A program made the translations under genes and the position numbers. A stretch of DNA of 64,000 bases, from the NCBI GenBank assembly GCA_016806645.1, contig JACSYO010001618.1, forward strand, positions 1,632,501 to 1,696,500. Direction: 5' to 3'. Origin of the DNA: Ophiodon elongatus (taxonomy: Eukaryota > Chordata > Actinopteri > Perciformes > Hexagrammidae). Positions 34,132-46,554 of the stretch are shown in pieces (within the stretch, counting starts at the first letter, position 1; each line of letters starts with the position of its first letter). A model generated the notes under the pieces. It ran no database searches, was not told the origin of the DNA, and worked only from the letters and a program-made list of their open reading frames with translations.

Positions 34132-36744
34132 GTTTGTTAATTGCATTGAACCTAGTGGTAATGTAATGTGTGACGTAAAATCAAAAGCGTAATATTCAAA
34201 TAAAATTGCAATTGTGTATCACAATATACACAATACATTGAAAGATGATAAATAATCATATTGAATTACAGGTTAAATTAAACTGCCTCACGTATGCCTG
34301 CAATATATCTTATAATATCAAACAGTCTTTGTAAACACTCCCAGAAAGAAATGATGAACACAGTGCCTGGTGGACTGAAACACTGTTCAAAAAGAACATA
34401 AGGAACTGTTTACCTTTTCATTTGTGCCTTAAAACACATCACACCTTCCATGCTCCCTTCTCCCGCCCGGCTTCTGTATCATAACCTCACCCATTTGAAC
34501 ACAGTCAAACCTAGAGCAAGTCTGTTTTAATCTGTTTCACCACCAGATGCACTACCTTCACAGAATAATGCATCAAACAAGAGGATGACACATGTGCTCG
34601 TGGGGATTTTACTAATCCACACACACAGTATGACACATGGTGCAGTTCACATGGCACTCAGAGTGACACTTGTTTAAGAAGGTTTCAAACCTCAAAAGGT
34701 CCCGCAAAACACACTGAGTCATCCTCACGTTAGAGGTTGAATGCTTTTGTGTAATGACTGTGAATTTAACTGGTTTTGGGTTAAATCCATATCATGACGG
34801 TAACGATATGCCTAATGCCCTGAATACTCATATGAGCATGTGCAAAGACAGATACGGACTGAAGTTCTGCGCTTCTTTATCAGTAATCAGCCCTGTAGCA
34901 TGCACTTAGGGGTTTACATGGAAACTGGTTTATGTCAAGCAAAGTTTGTGCCGCATACGGTGTGTTGTGCAGCTGGTAAATGAGTTATCAACTAATTTCG
35001 ATGAAAGAAGAGGGGAGGACTTCAGCAATGCTCTCACCTTTGTTAAAGTCACAGAAAAAAAAAATCTGGACAGTCATGCATGAGATTACACACATTTTGT
35101 ATACAAAACAAAATGTGTGTTTTCAGGCCACATTCATAAATGACTGATGTCAAGAGGCTGAGGATTATTTATTGTAATTGTGATAATATTCGTTATGTAG
35201 GAAGCATTTATTAGACAATTAGGTACAACAAGATTGCTTATAATGGTAAGCGCAATTGTCTGTATCAACCAAAATAAAACACAGTTTTTAAAAAATAAAT
35301 AGTTTGACCCCCGTCTTCTTCTATTTGTGGGCCCCAGTGGGCCAAGACCCTGACCGCAGATGACTCAACTGTTCCTAGATTTTTAAGCCTTTTATCATGG
35401 AAGCATTCCGTTGCTTTTCAACATGTCCAGAGATCAAAAAGCACGACACAGACGTCCTTCCTGTGCAACTAAATGGGCATGCATGGACATCTGAGGTAAA
35501 CAAAAAGGCACTCCATTGCTTTGTCATTTCCTCGAATCGAATAGAGTAATGGAATCGAATGAAATAGAGTATCTATTTTTAGCAAAAAAAACAATTAGTG
35601 CACTGGTACTTTGAGGCTAAAAAAAATCTTAGTTACAGACCACCCAAATAAAAATTACTGAAAAGACTGGATGACACACTTAAAATGTCACAGTTTGACT
35701 GGCACTGACAAACTGTTTCAGCTGTTAAACATGAACAGACACGGCGCACACGCTTGGGATAAGTTTGATGTAGAGAGCAGAAGTGATGACACGGTGGAGA
35801 TGGGGGTTACACACTACTTGAGTTCTCACCGCTTCACCATCTCTAAAATCTTTCTAAAAGAAGCTCTTGTGACACAGCTACAACATATAAACACAGACAA
35901 ACATGGAGGTGAAATATCTTTTGGACATTTGGAGTTTGTTAGGATCCTATACTAGCTAAGGGTTTACATGTGCATAAGAGTAATTGATATCTGTAAACAA
36001 TCTGTCTGATGGTGCCACTGAGCATGCAGGACTAACCTCTTAACAATAGCTAGCAAGAAAATCTGGCATCTGTGCCATTGTTACATGATGCATCTGTGCC
36101 ATTGTTACACCTTTGGTTTAGGCACATGAAGAAAGGGACTGATACTGGTGTTCCAGGTTTAACTGAAAAATAGGCCAACAGGCATACGGCCCGGAAAGAT
36201 AGACTACAAATAGAGAGAGTTTTGTTCGTAATGTTAAGAATGTTATTCTAGCTTTGAATTCAGCCGTCTACAGGGAGATAAAAAGGAACTGAAATTGTGT
36301 AATATTGGCCGCAGTATGTGCGCAGTAGAGCATGTCTCTCTAACTGTTAATAGAACAAAAGAGAGGGCTGACAAAAGATTTATTGTTGGCCGTTTTAGTC
36401 CATCAGAACACATTTATCCCATTTTTATCCTGAATTAAAACCTGTTGTTTTTTCAGATGATTCAACACAGAATTGAATAAGCATATTACAATGTGACAAA
36501 CAGTTTGTATGTGTTAATTAAGTATCGTCAAATTCATAAGTTAGGCATTCTGAAGACTAAAAGACAGCAAAACGTACTTGTCTTTTAAGAGGATGTTCTT
36601 CAGATACAGATAAAGGCTAAATATAAAATCAAGCATTTTACCCAGTCATACATTCATGCATTTATACTCATGTATAAGCGAGATCACACACCTTGTGCTT
36701 TCAAATATACATGTGCATGCCGTGTGCATATTCCTATGAGTGCT

Positions 36745-36746
<2 letters not shown>
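34132..36746. other. Upstream noncoding segment
   Basis: Unique-looking AT-rich DNA with an exact 20-bp tandem duplication at 36066-36109. No gene is recognised. Confidence 0.5.
36066..36109. repeat. Two-copy tandem duplication, 24-bp period
   Basis: GCATCTGTGCCATTGTTACA is present at 36066-36085 and again, exactly, at 36090-36109, separated by TGAT. Confidence 0.95.

Positions 36747-36831
<85 letters not shown>
36747..36831. repeat. (CA)n microsatellite
   Basis: About 42 CA units with a single G interruption near 36776. Confidence 0.95.
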
Positions 36832-36835
<4 letters not shown>

Positions 36836-37985
36836 ACAAACACATTAACTTCCTGCTGCAAGGTCACTGGAAGATAGAAAGAAAAAAAGACGGCTGTTGC
36901 CCTCTCCTTGTTCCAGATGAGCCTGTAGAAATCATGAGGGAGTTATTGGTCTAATTAAATTCAGCGCATTAAGTGTACTAGAAGGGGACCAAAGACAGAA
37001 TGAGGAGGAGAGGAGAGAAAAAATTAAGAAGAGTGAATGAGTTGAATAGTTCTTTGAATCTAGCCTTTGTGCACATGACATAAAGAAAGGAAACTGTAAA
37101 ATAGACTTGCGTATGCCAATTACATCCCAAGTGCAAAAATCTCTACCACTGAATTCTAAGAAATACCTAAAGAGCACAAATGTAAAACAGAAATGTGTGT
37201 TTTTGAACTGCCATTTCACAGCAAGACATTTTATTTTAAGTCCTGAGATGGGCACAGTATACCACACCCGTGTTATTATGGCAGCACAAGTGTGGCTATA
37301 AAATGTCATCACCACTTTAATTGGATTTACCGCTTTGCTATTGCTCCCTGATCCTTTATTTGATCATTTGAAAAGTGAAGAAAGGAGAGAGAGTGAAACA
37401 ACAGCTAATACTAGAAGAGCCAAAAGCAAATAATTACACTGCAACATGTATTGTGTAAAAAGATATCAACAACTAATGGTAAGATTAGAAAATTCCTGAC
37501 TTTGGTGCCCCCAGTGGTAGTATCAAAAGAGACACGGTGGCTGACAGCAATGCAGGCTAAATCTGCAACCCCAATACCTTAATCTCATAAACAATTTCAT
37601 ATACATAAAAGTGTTTATCATTATTACTGTTATTATTATTATTATTATATTCCTTCATTTGATTTATTTGCAGTAAATAAAATTGCATTATGGGTAGATA
37701 TCATGTTCTTAAATGCAAATGGACAAACAATAAACCCTCCCTTAATTTAAAAAGAAATGAATGTAAACGCTAAGAGTGTCTGTGAATAACTTATAAGATG
37801 TCATTTCTCTTTCATTTTCAACTATAGTCCTTGCTAATCAAATTCTTAAAGTTTAAATTTTCTCATATTGCCAACCCGACAAATGTTCAAATGTTTATCC
37901 ATTTCTTTTTTCTATTGTTTTTTCTTTTCTTCAAATACCTTTTTTTTGTCATACGGGGCATCTATGTATTTGTGTATATCTATTC
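36832..37985. other. Upstream noncoding segment
   Basis: AT-rich DNA with an ATT trinucleotide run at 37618-37649 and T-rich tracts near 37940. No gene is seen. Confidence 0.5.
37618..37649. repeat. (ATT)n trinucleotide repeat
   Basis: About ten ATT units with one interruption (ACTG). Confidence 0.85.
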
Positions 37986-37989
37986 ATAT

Positions 37990-38195
37990 TAGGGCTGCCC
38001 CCTCAATCAGTCATTTTGGTTTTAGGTGACCGTTTTTTATGGTTTTACATGCTGAATGACTAATTTCCAAGAAACCTATGAGAATATCTCTGGTAAAAAC
38101 AAGATTTAACGCGGTGCATTTGTGTGATTCTTTATGGAAAAACTCAGTTTTACAGATCTGTCAATTAAACCAACTAAAGGCATTCACCCATTATA
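37990..38195 (+). repeat. Possible nonautonomous DNA-transposon fragment
   Basis: It starts AGGGCTGCCCCCTCAATCAG and contains CTGAATGACTAATTTCCAAG and AACAAGATTTAACGCG. This resembles a fish repeat I recall that opens AGGGCTGCCCCC and carries a Y-rich GTCGACTA terminus. No terminal inverted repeat partner or target duplication could be identified by eye. Confidence 0.35.
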
Positions 38196-38379
38196 TAGCT
38201 TAAATGTAGCAGCAACTCAAATAAACTGAACTGAGTAGTGTGTTAAACAAGTCCACATACTTTAAAAAGAAAAAAAAACCTCCTCAACCAATCAGAAGGC
38301 AGCACACCAAGATTATAACGACTGACTGAGGTCAGGAATAGAGACAGATAAAAGCTATTAATCATGGTCTCTTACTGAG

Positions 38380-38380
<1 letters not shown>

Positions 38381-38416
<36 letters not shown>
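38381..38416. repeat. (CA)n microsatellite
   Basis: Eighteen CA units. Confidence 0.95.
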
Positions 38417-38418
<2 letters not shown>

Positions 38419-39764
38419 TACACTTAATGCTAGATTCTCACATAATGGGTGACTGAAACTCAAAGTCCTTTTATCTGGATAAGATTAATTAAAAAAACTC
38501 AGATGCTGGATCGGGCAATGTGACATTACACTCAAAGCAAGTGGGTGTCAGCGTCAAGTGACTTCCTGCAGTAGCTTACACCCTGCCTTTAAAGGCAATA
38601 TTTGTAATATCATCAATTGTATTTACATAACCCAAAATACCAAATTTTCCTAAAAGAGCTTTATAATCGGTACAGAATCCGACCATTATATCCTTAGAAC
38701 ATCAGTTCTTTACTGAAAAATTGAGATCCACCTCATTGCTGAATTGAATAGGAATTGAATTTAAACTGTCCTTCAAACAGCTTGACAGCCTTCTCCCTGT
38801 CAGTTGTGTTCTATACTCCCCCCTCTCACCTCTCTTTTTCTTTCATCTCCTCTTTTTTTCCTAAGAAATCTTCCACTGGTAGACAAGCTTACAAAAATCA
38901 AAATGAGCTATTTATAATGTCACTTTATAAAAATGTCCTGATATTTCGTATTACCAACAGGACAAGAATAAATGAATAATTACTGTACCTGTACTTGGAT
39001 CAAGTCTCCTATTAAGATGTCTTTGTTTTTTGTGGAAGAATGACAGGTTAAGTCTGCATGTTTGTCGCTATGCTACACAGAGGTGATGATGACACAGCAA
39101 AATCCAATGCACTGCGACGCTAACAGATTCTCTTCTGGCTATATGAGATATGACAGAGCGGAGCAAGGTATGGATTTTCTCTGCAAGCAGTTTTCTTTTT
39201 CTTGTACACATCTATTAAATCATAAAAACAAATACTATATACAACGTACATTTTTTGTGTCTATGCATTCGCATGGAAGAGGGAACCTCGTTATTTCCAA
39301 ACTGAAAGTAAAGGACTGGTCTAAGTTCACATGCTGACTTTACTTTACATATTTGTCGGCCTGTAATATCTACCCTTAAGTTAAAAAGAGTCGTTTGCTG
39401 TGCTACGCCTATCCTATAACGTCATCAAATATGTACTTCAAATATCTAAAATTGGGTTTAAGGGCATGGAGTTTCAGAGGACAATGAGGCAGCCAGTGCA
39501 TTAATCTTTTTCCAAATTCTCCTTCTTTCCTATATGTTCAGTCTTTGTGCTGACCTTTATTCATTAATGTCTCATCGCCAGTATTTTTGTCCAACTGGAC
39601 AAAAAGAGACAGAGTGAGAGTAAACGATGAAGGGGACAGAAAGAGGACTGACACTCTGCCTCTGAGCTGTCTGGCTGTTTTGGTGCAAGCAGAGCTGATG
39701 GTTGGGGTCACCCAGTCACCCCAGTCCCAACAGAGGCACAATCAATTTCCTATGACAGCCTTTC
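38417..39764. other. Upstream noncoding segment
   Basis: AT-rich DNA with a pyrimidine-rich patch at about 38812-38870. No gene or repeat family is recognised. Confidence 0.5.
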
Positions 39765-40300
39765 TAACAGTGTGGCTGACTGGCTTAATGACTGAATAAA
39801 TGCATGAATGACTGAACGACTTGGTGGCTAGGCAAATGGCTGACTGGTTGTATGACTGACTGCCTAGCTGTACTGACGCTTCTCTGAATGGTCTTCTTCT
39901 TTTCTTTGGTGCACATGGACTAACTGGATGTCTACTGAGATGACTGAAAAGTCAGCCAACCAGACAGCAAGCCAGTGACCCTGTCTGTCAGTTGGTGTGA
40001 TGATCTGTCAGTTGATCAGATAAGCAAGAAAACATTCAACTAACAAGCCAGTGAAATTACCAATTCATTGGCCACCGACTGTAAAAAGCTACAGAGTCAG
40101 CCATCCAGAACAACTGACAGCCAACAGATCAAGTAGGAGAGGTGATAATGTTCCCTATTAATTCACCATGCCAAATAGTCAGTTAGCTAATGCAGTGAAG
40201 ACAGCTAGCCAGCAAACACACATGATCAGTTACGGCAGCGAAGCCTGCTGCTATGACAGAACCAGTCAGTAAGTGTGACAGAGAAGAGACTGCAGAGTGC
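39765..40300. repeat. Decayed TGAC/CAGT tetranucleotide region
   Basis: TGACTGACT-, TGGCTGACTGG- and, further right, CAGCCAACCAGACAGCAAGC-type phrases recur irregularly for about 500 bp. The pattern suggests a very old ACTG tetranucleotide array. The phrases shift from TGAC-rich to CAGC/CAGT-rich part way. No exact period survives. Confidence 0.55.
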
Positions 40301-40460
40301 ATGCAGCCAACAGATGGCCTGACTGAGTCAGGAGGTGTGTGATAAAACATATCCATTCAGATAAGAATTACAAGACAAGGGGATTTGATTTCTCCCCCCA
40401 AAAAATAGAGTCTGACATAAATAATGGACCAACACAATATGCATGATACATATGTGCATA

Positions 40461-40555
40461 TTTAAAAATATATTTATATATGCATATACTGATATATATA
40501 TATATAAATATAAATATATGTATATATACATATACATTTATATATGCATATACTG

Positions 40556-40601
<46 letters not shown>

Positions 40602-40632
40602 ACAGAGAGAGAGAGAGCGAGAGCGAGAGAGA
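40461..40632. repeat. Compound (TA)n-(GA)n microsatellite with an internal 64-bp duplication
   Basis: A TA-rich tract ends in a pure TA core at 40561-40598, followed by a GA run at 40601-40632. ATTTATATATGCATATACTG and its next four bases are present exactly at 40472-40495 and 40536-40559, a 64-bp period. Confidence 0.9.
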
Positions 40633-40639
40633 TGTACTC

Positions 40640-41060
40640 AGATCAAACATATCTCCGAACATGAATCTATTCTGCAGGGGAAATATTTCTACAATAGACC
40701 ATCCTCATCTCTCCTCTCTAACAGACCACCTGCCTCCTAACTTCCTTGCTTCCTGATTCAGGGCTAAAATATTATCCATTTGCTGCACACCCACAAACCA
40801 CAGACGTGTATGGAACAACGTGTACAGATTAATAATCACACATCACAGCCTCCCGCCATGCAGATGATTTACACCGACAGAATCAAAAGCAACTATCGAA
40901 ACTGGCAACACGATAAGCTGTTCATTTATCCTCACAAGCACAGTGCATACTTACATGGCAGCAAGGTTATCACCACTATCGCCGTGACGTGAAAATCCTC
41001 CCACCTTAAAACGATATTGCAACGGCACATGCAGCAGCGGACTAACTACCACAGCGGTGT
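40640..41060. other. Upstream noncoding segment
   Basis: Unique-looking sequence between two microsatellites. No gene is seen. Confidence 0.5.
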
Positions 41061-41064
41061 GCAA

Positions 41065-41124
41065 TGTGTGTGTGTGTGTGTGTGTATGTGTGTGTGAGTG
41101 AGTGTAGGTGTGCGTGTGTGTGTG
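41065..41124. repeat. (GT)n imperfect microsatellite
   Basis: A GT run with AT, AG and CG interruptions. Confidence 0.85.
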
Positions 41125-41216
41125 GAGACTCGCGAAGCTGCACACTCACTGCTACTGCCTCAGCTGGGGCTGTCTCAATGCACAGCCTGTACCATGTCGG
41201 CAGGCGGCAGGGGTGG

Positions 41217-41218
<2 letters not shown>

Positions 41219-41279
<61 letters not shown>
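41219..41279. repeat. (GT)n microsatellite
   Basis: About 30 pure GT units, 95 bp from the preceding GT tract. Confidence 0.95.
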
Positions 41280-41281
<2 letters not shown>

Positions 41282-42031
41282 CAGTGCTGCATAGCAAGGA
41301 GGCTGCTCTTCACTTGACAAAGCCTTCCCCTCACTGGATAGAAGGAATCGAGGTAGATAGATGGAAAGATAAATTAATGGATGGGTTGATGTAGATGAGC
41401 GAGAGATGAAAGGTTGGAAGCATGGAGAAAGAAAAGAAAGAAGGGCGCAGATACGGCAGATATTCTGAACATCTCTGTTTTTCTGTGTTTCTCTCTTACT
41501 TCCTCCCCGTGACATTTTCCCCTCAGAGCAGAGCAGGAGGTCCACTGTAGACATGCACGCAACCTCGTTTCAGAAATGACTGGAGAAAGAAGAGAGAGAT
41601 GGAGAAAAGAAAAGGGGGCCAAGGGACAGAGGGAAACAGAAATAATGGATAAATGATGTAGAAGACTACTCACTGGAACAAGAAAGGTGAAAGCAGCAAG
41701 TGACAAAGGGACAGAAAGAGAGGTCCGAAATGTCAAAAAAAAAAAAAAGAGTAAAGGGAGAAACCTGAGGAGGCAGTAATGGCAGAAACAGGAGTGAAAG
41801 ATGTTGAGGTCAAGAACGAGCGAGCCTATGCGAAAAACTGAGATAGAGAAGAGGGAAGGGGAGGAGGGGAGGGTAACTTTCAAGGACATGGATCGTTGTC
41901 AGGCTCATTCTTGTCTTCTGCAGATTGGGATACCCGTACCACACATGCAAACTTGCATAGAGCTCATCCCAGTGGACATGATGGCTGCGGGACATCATGC
42001 TTTTGTGTGCCTGTGCATGTGTCTGGCTCAT

Positions 42032-42032
<1 letters not shown>
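41280..42032. other. Purine-rich noncoding segment
   Basis: The plus strand is GA-rich from about 41340 to 41880 and includes an A13 tract near 41736. Long reading frames here are compositional and are not called genes. Confidence 0.55.
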
Positions 42033-42091
<59 letters not shown>

Positions 42092-42117
42092 CAACACACA
42101 AACACACACACACACAC
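42033..42117. repeat. (CA)n microsatellite
   Basis: About 28 pure CA units, then AAC/CA imperfect units. Confidence 0.95.
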
Positions 42118-43327
42118 CTGCTCTGCCCCAGCCAGTCATCTGGCTATCCTGCAAGCCAGCCTCGACAGGAGAGGATAACAGCCTTGTGTCATGTTGCCGT
42201 CACTTCACTATCCCACATCTCATACTGTCACCGCTTGGAGAAGGGGAGGAGGAGGGAAGGCAGAGCCTTGCTGTATCAAACTGAACTGCTACCCCCCCAT
42301 CCCCCCTTCTCTTATTTGTCTTCTGTTTTTTTTTTCTTTCTCTCTGTTTTGTCAGGGTCTATTTTTCTGTTTCTTTCTTGTAACACTCTCTCTACCCCCT
42401 GTGGTGTCACAGGTGTATTATGTAAATATCAGATGTTGGACAGCATCAGCTTCACTAGCAGCCTTCCCCTCACACTTTAGGTTATTCCCACTAGAATAAA
42501 TACAGGTTAAAGAGAGCTGAGCTGTGCACATCCAGCATGTGCTGACATACCTAGAGTATTGTAGAGGTCTAAGTTTTGCATGCTGTACAGTAGAGCTACA
42601 GCTGCACAATTGTTCCACTTGAGAAGGAGAACATCCTTGGTTATCTGACAAGTTTTGAGTCACTAAACTGAAGCGTTCAGCATAAAGTTTGGAAAAAGGC
42701 GAAAAAAGGGTATACTCAGATTCTGTCATGGTTAATGTCAAGCTACGAGACTTGCATGCTTGCTTATTAACAAGCCTCCACTACTAAAGATCCCACTGTG
42801 TCAGGGATTTATCTGAGACACCATGTCTTGGACTTTTACTACAGAGCAGCCCTTTAAAGAAACTCAACTTCAACCAGCTCACTAGCTTGCCCGCTGTTGA
42901 TTTTGCGTTTTGTATGCGTGCAGATAAATACTGCATATAATGTGTCGGTGAATTGGTCTAATAAAGGCACACATTTTTTTTCTAATCTAAGATACAAATT
43001 TGAAATCACGATTCATTGAGGGACAATGGACAAAAATAATATTATTCATCGAAGCAACATCTTTGAGTTTCCACAGTTGCTGCAGTAATGCAGGTGAAGA
43101 CAGGTGGAATATAATATAATGGTAAATAAGTAGTTGGCAGGCCTGTATAGCCCTTTATATTATTGAGTTGACAGGATGACTTTGTACTAAGTTCATATAT
43201 GATAATGTCGTTTTTGTGAGGAAGCATTCGGCGGGGTGTGGAAAATATAGGTTTTTAAGAACATCTATTAGGATCATAAATCTTTGATGGGGAAGGAAAA
43301 CAGAGCGATTTTCTGAATGAGGGAGCC
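42118..43327. other. Upstream noncoding segment
   Basis: A pyrimidine-rich patch at about 42290-42400 (C- and T-runs), then AT-rich unique sequence. No gene is seen. Confidence 0.5.

Positions 43328-43394
<67 letters not shown>
43328..43394. repeat. (GA)n microsatellite
   Basis: A GA tract with two AAAG interruptions. Confidence 0.95.
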
Positions 43395-43395
<1 letters not shown>

Positions 43396-44755
43396 CAGTG
43401 ATGGGGATCAGAAACAGGCCCTGAATATCAATGCAGCACGTCTGAGAGAATTCAGGGCTGCAGTGCACCAAAACCTTGGAGAAAGTGCACGAGAGGACAA
43501 TAACATCACAGGCAGCCAGAGCCGGGGTTACCTGTCCTGCAAAGCCAAGACCACCCATACAAAAATCACCATCTTGCGCCGCTCACATGTCATGAATCAC
43601 AACACGTTACAACATTGCCCTCATTTGGATTTCCTTTTTGACGTCACTTGTAAAATTGTCCTTGTCATTGCAATTCTAGGTTTAAATAAAAAAAAAGACA
43701 TGTTGTGATCTCAGATGTTCTAATAGACAATGTTATACAGCCTTCTTGCTAAAGAAAGAAAAAAGTACAATACCACACCTCATTTCTAGTGGAATTAAAC
43801 TGTAGCACTTGTCTCAGTAATTTGAAAGTCAGCTTCTCCCCACCCAAAATCTTGCAGGTAAGCCTATTCTAAGTAGATGCTGCAGGCACACCTACGCACT
43901 AAAGAAAACACAAACACACATTTTTAGCTTAAGCTAAATGTATGCCATTCATCTTAATTAAATTACATGAATGTCATTCAAGTAGCCTACTAGACACATT
44001 AGTGTAAGACTCCTCATGCTCTTTGTCCCTCTCTCTTGACTTCTTCCCATAAAAGCTCCATTTCCTTCCGGAAGGAAACTGTTAACCCATAAAGTGCCAT
44101 GTTTACCTTCGGTCAATCAGACCTATCATATCCTTGTCACAAGCCACCAGCCAATAACCATTAGCCTTATTAATTGTGGAAGCCTTAGACCATCTCCTGA
44201 GTGCTGTAATAAAATAAAACCATACAATCAGTGACTTTGTGCGAGCACGCACACAAGCATGCGGTCAATGAGATGACTCCCAAAGGTCTCTAACCTTTCT
44301 CTATGAGAGGTCACCATCACGCATACTCCCTCTTATCTAATGTATTACTCACACGCTGCATGTCTGTACTTCCTTCAAGCAATAACCTCTGACAGTTATG
44401 AAGAGTGAAAGCCAATTCTACAACTGCGTGCGAAGAGTCTGAGACCTGTTTCCTCTGATGTGCAACATGTAAGCTGCAATTTGCAACATCTGATCATTTT
44501 CTTTCATGTTGATTTGGACTCTATTCACAAATCAAGACAAATGACGAGTGAGCCACGCATTCACATTGTGAACAGTCCTGCAGAACAAATAAATGTATCT
44601 GCAATTTTGCAAATGTTTAAGAAAGTTAAATATTTGTATATTTTAATGCGCACTAGTTTTTTGAATATCCTTATTTTAGAAACCTAGAAACGTGGTTATG
44701 CTACCTGGAGTATTCCAATAGAAACCAGGATACTGTTTCATGCATCTTATGTATG
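43395..44755. other. Upstream noncoding segment
   Basis: AT-rich sequence without a recognisable gene or simple repeat longer than about 10 nt. Confidence 0.5.
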
Positions 44756-44761
44756 TGAACA

Positions 44762-44850
44762 GGTGGTAAAGCCCTCTGAGGCAAATTTGTAATTAGTGAT
44801 TTTGGGCTATACAAAATAAATGAAAACATTGAAATTGAAATTGAATCTTG
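44762..44850 (+). repeat. L2-like LINE 3' end or SINE sharing it
   Basis: The stretch reading AAAGCCCTCTGAGGCAAATT, then TTGTAATTAGTGATTTTGGG and CTATACAAAATAAA, followed by TTGAAA-type tail repeats, matches the 3' end I know from fish L2/Maui-type LINEs and their SINEs (GAGGCAAATTTGTGATTTGT then GGGCTATA). The plus-strand orientation and tail repeat fit a reverse-transcribed insertion. The 5' part is not identifiable. Confidence 0.6.
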
Positions 44851-45682
44851 GTTCTGAATATTTCATCAACCAGCCACTACCCCTATCCAGCCACCAGAGC
44901 ACTTACCATTAATTATATCGCCTGCTTTTTTTTATTCCAGACTCACAAGCAATCTTTGTTAATAGTGTATTTTCTTTGCATCTGCCTTTCTGGTCTGAGT
45001 TTGGGTCCATCCCCTGCTCCCTACATCAGCAGTTTCTGTAAGATTTAATAATAATAATGACTTTAATGCCAACGATATGGGTGACACTCTGAACTATTCG
45101 GTATAGTCCTAGTAATTACATACGTAGCCCTAACTCCAGCAGGAAAGATGGTATGCAAAATTATTTGGTTTCAAAACACATGAAAATGGAGAGCACACAG
45201 AGAACATGAACAAAGTTATTTTTAAGCATTGGGATAAACAAGTTAGGATCAAAGATAGAAACACCACAAATCTCCGCTCCCATCCTAAAACTCCCGATTA
45301 ACAAAATATTTAAGTCTGCTACCAACTCCATCTACATAGAGCAGCTGAACCAAAACTCCAAAAATGGTGAGCAATCATCCCTCAATCATCGAGGCTTTTG
45401 CAAAGGCATCAAAATATAAACAAGACAGTCAATTTGATTGATCTGATTTATTAATTTCAGCATGCCCCCGTGTAAAACTGCCTATACATTGTGGCCACTT
45501 ATGGGTATTGCAACATACAGTATGTGTCTCCAGTCTATCTATGTTTATATATATATGTGAGTCCCTCCAGTTTTTTGGGGACAATAATTGCGTAGTAAAG
45601 TAAAGCAAAATCCTCAATAAAAGAATTTCCAAGTCACCTAACTGTAATAATACCCTTCATTAATACCACCAATCCACTTCAA
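44851..45682. other. Upstream noncoding segment
   Basis: AT-rich DNA with AAT units near 45045 and TA units near 45547. No gene is recognised. Confidence 0.5.
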
Positions 45683-45935
45683 GGTTTACGCAGCAACTAA
45701 TGATCATTTTCATTATATATTAATCCACCAGTTATTTTCTCCTTCAAATGATTAGTCACTAAGAATGTCCATCACAATATCCCAGAGGAGGTGGTGACGT
45801 CTTCAAATTGCTTGTTTGACCAACCAACATTCCAAAACCCAAAGATATTTAGTTGACCATCATAAAAGACAAATAAAAGAAAAAAATCTGCATATTTGAT
45901 AATCAATTACCTAAAGAGTTACAAAATGATATATG
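45683..45935 (+). repeat. Dispersed teleost repeat, family A, copy 2
   Basis: It begins GCAGCAACTAATGATCATTT and continues with TTAATCCACCAGTTATTTTC, then GTGACGTCTTCAAATTGCTT, then CCAAAACCCAAAGATATTTAG. The order of these blocks matches the repeat I recall (GCAACTAATGATTATTTTCA, GATGACGTCCTCAAATGTCT, CACAACCCAAAGATATTCAG). This is the most complete of three copies here. Confidence 0.65.
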
Positions 45936-46554
45936 TTTGACTAACTGCAGTTTTTGCTTAAAATATGCTTAATTTATTGGTAAATATTAATAAAACAACA
46001 TACTCACAAATCCATGGGAGACACCTCTGTCCATCCATTGTTTTGAAACAAGAGGAGAGACGACTAGCAAAGCTTCTGGGTATTTAATTTGTGGCCAATC
46101 TTACTGTGACAACCAGCATGACAGGCAACACAGTTCAATGAGGGCCTCATCATCCCATCCCATTTTCATGTCATATACCTCCCTCTACACTGCTCTGTCC
46201 CTTTTCTCTTCTCTCAGTCCTTGTTCCAAGACTGATGGAGAGCTTCATCTAACTCTCCAAGGACAGCCATAAGCCATAAGACTAATGGAAACACACACAC
46301 AAACCTGATAGCTCCACAAAAACTCAGACACCTACACCCACGTACACCCACACAGAGCCAGCAGACAGGAAGACATCGTCTGACAGTTGAGATGAACTCC
46401 AATTCTCTTTAGCTAAGCTTCCTGTATACCGAACCCAGAGGCAAGGGTAGGCAAAGGAGAAGGGGACATTACACAATGACAGAGATACCTTTTCCTATAG
46501 CGGCTATACCCCCTCGAGTCATAGACTGTACTGAATAAAAGAAGTTTATGTAGC

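Noticed and set aside
41042..41889. Two long frames of about 170 codons on the minus strand
   Set aside because: They cross microsatellites and a purine-rich plus strand; hydrophobic Leu/Ser/Phe-rich text is expected from pyrimidine-rich DNA.
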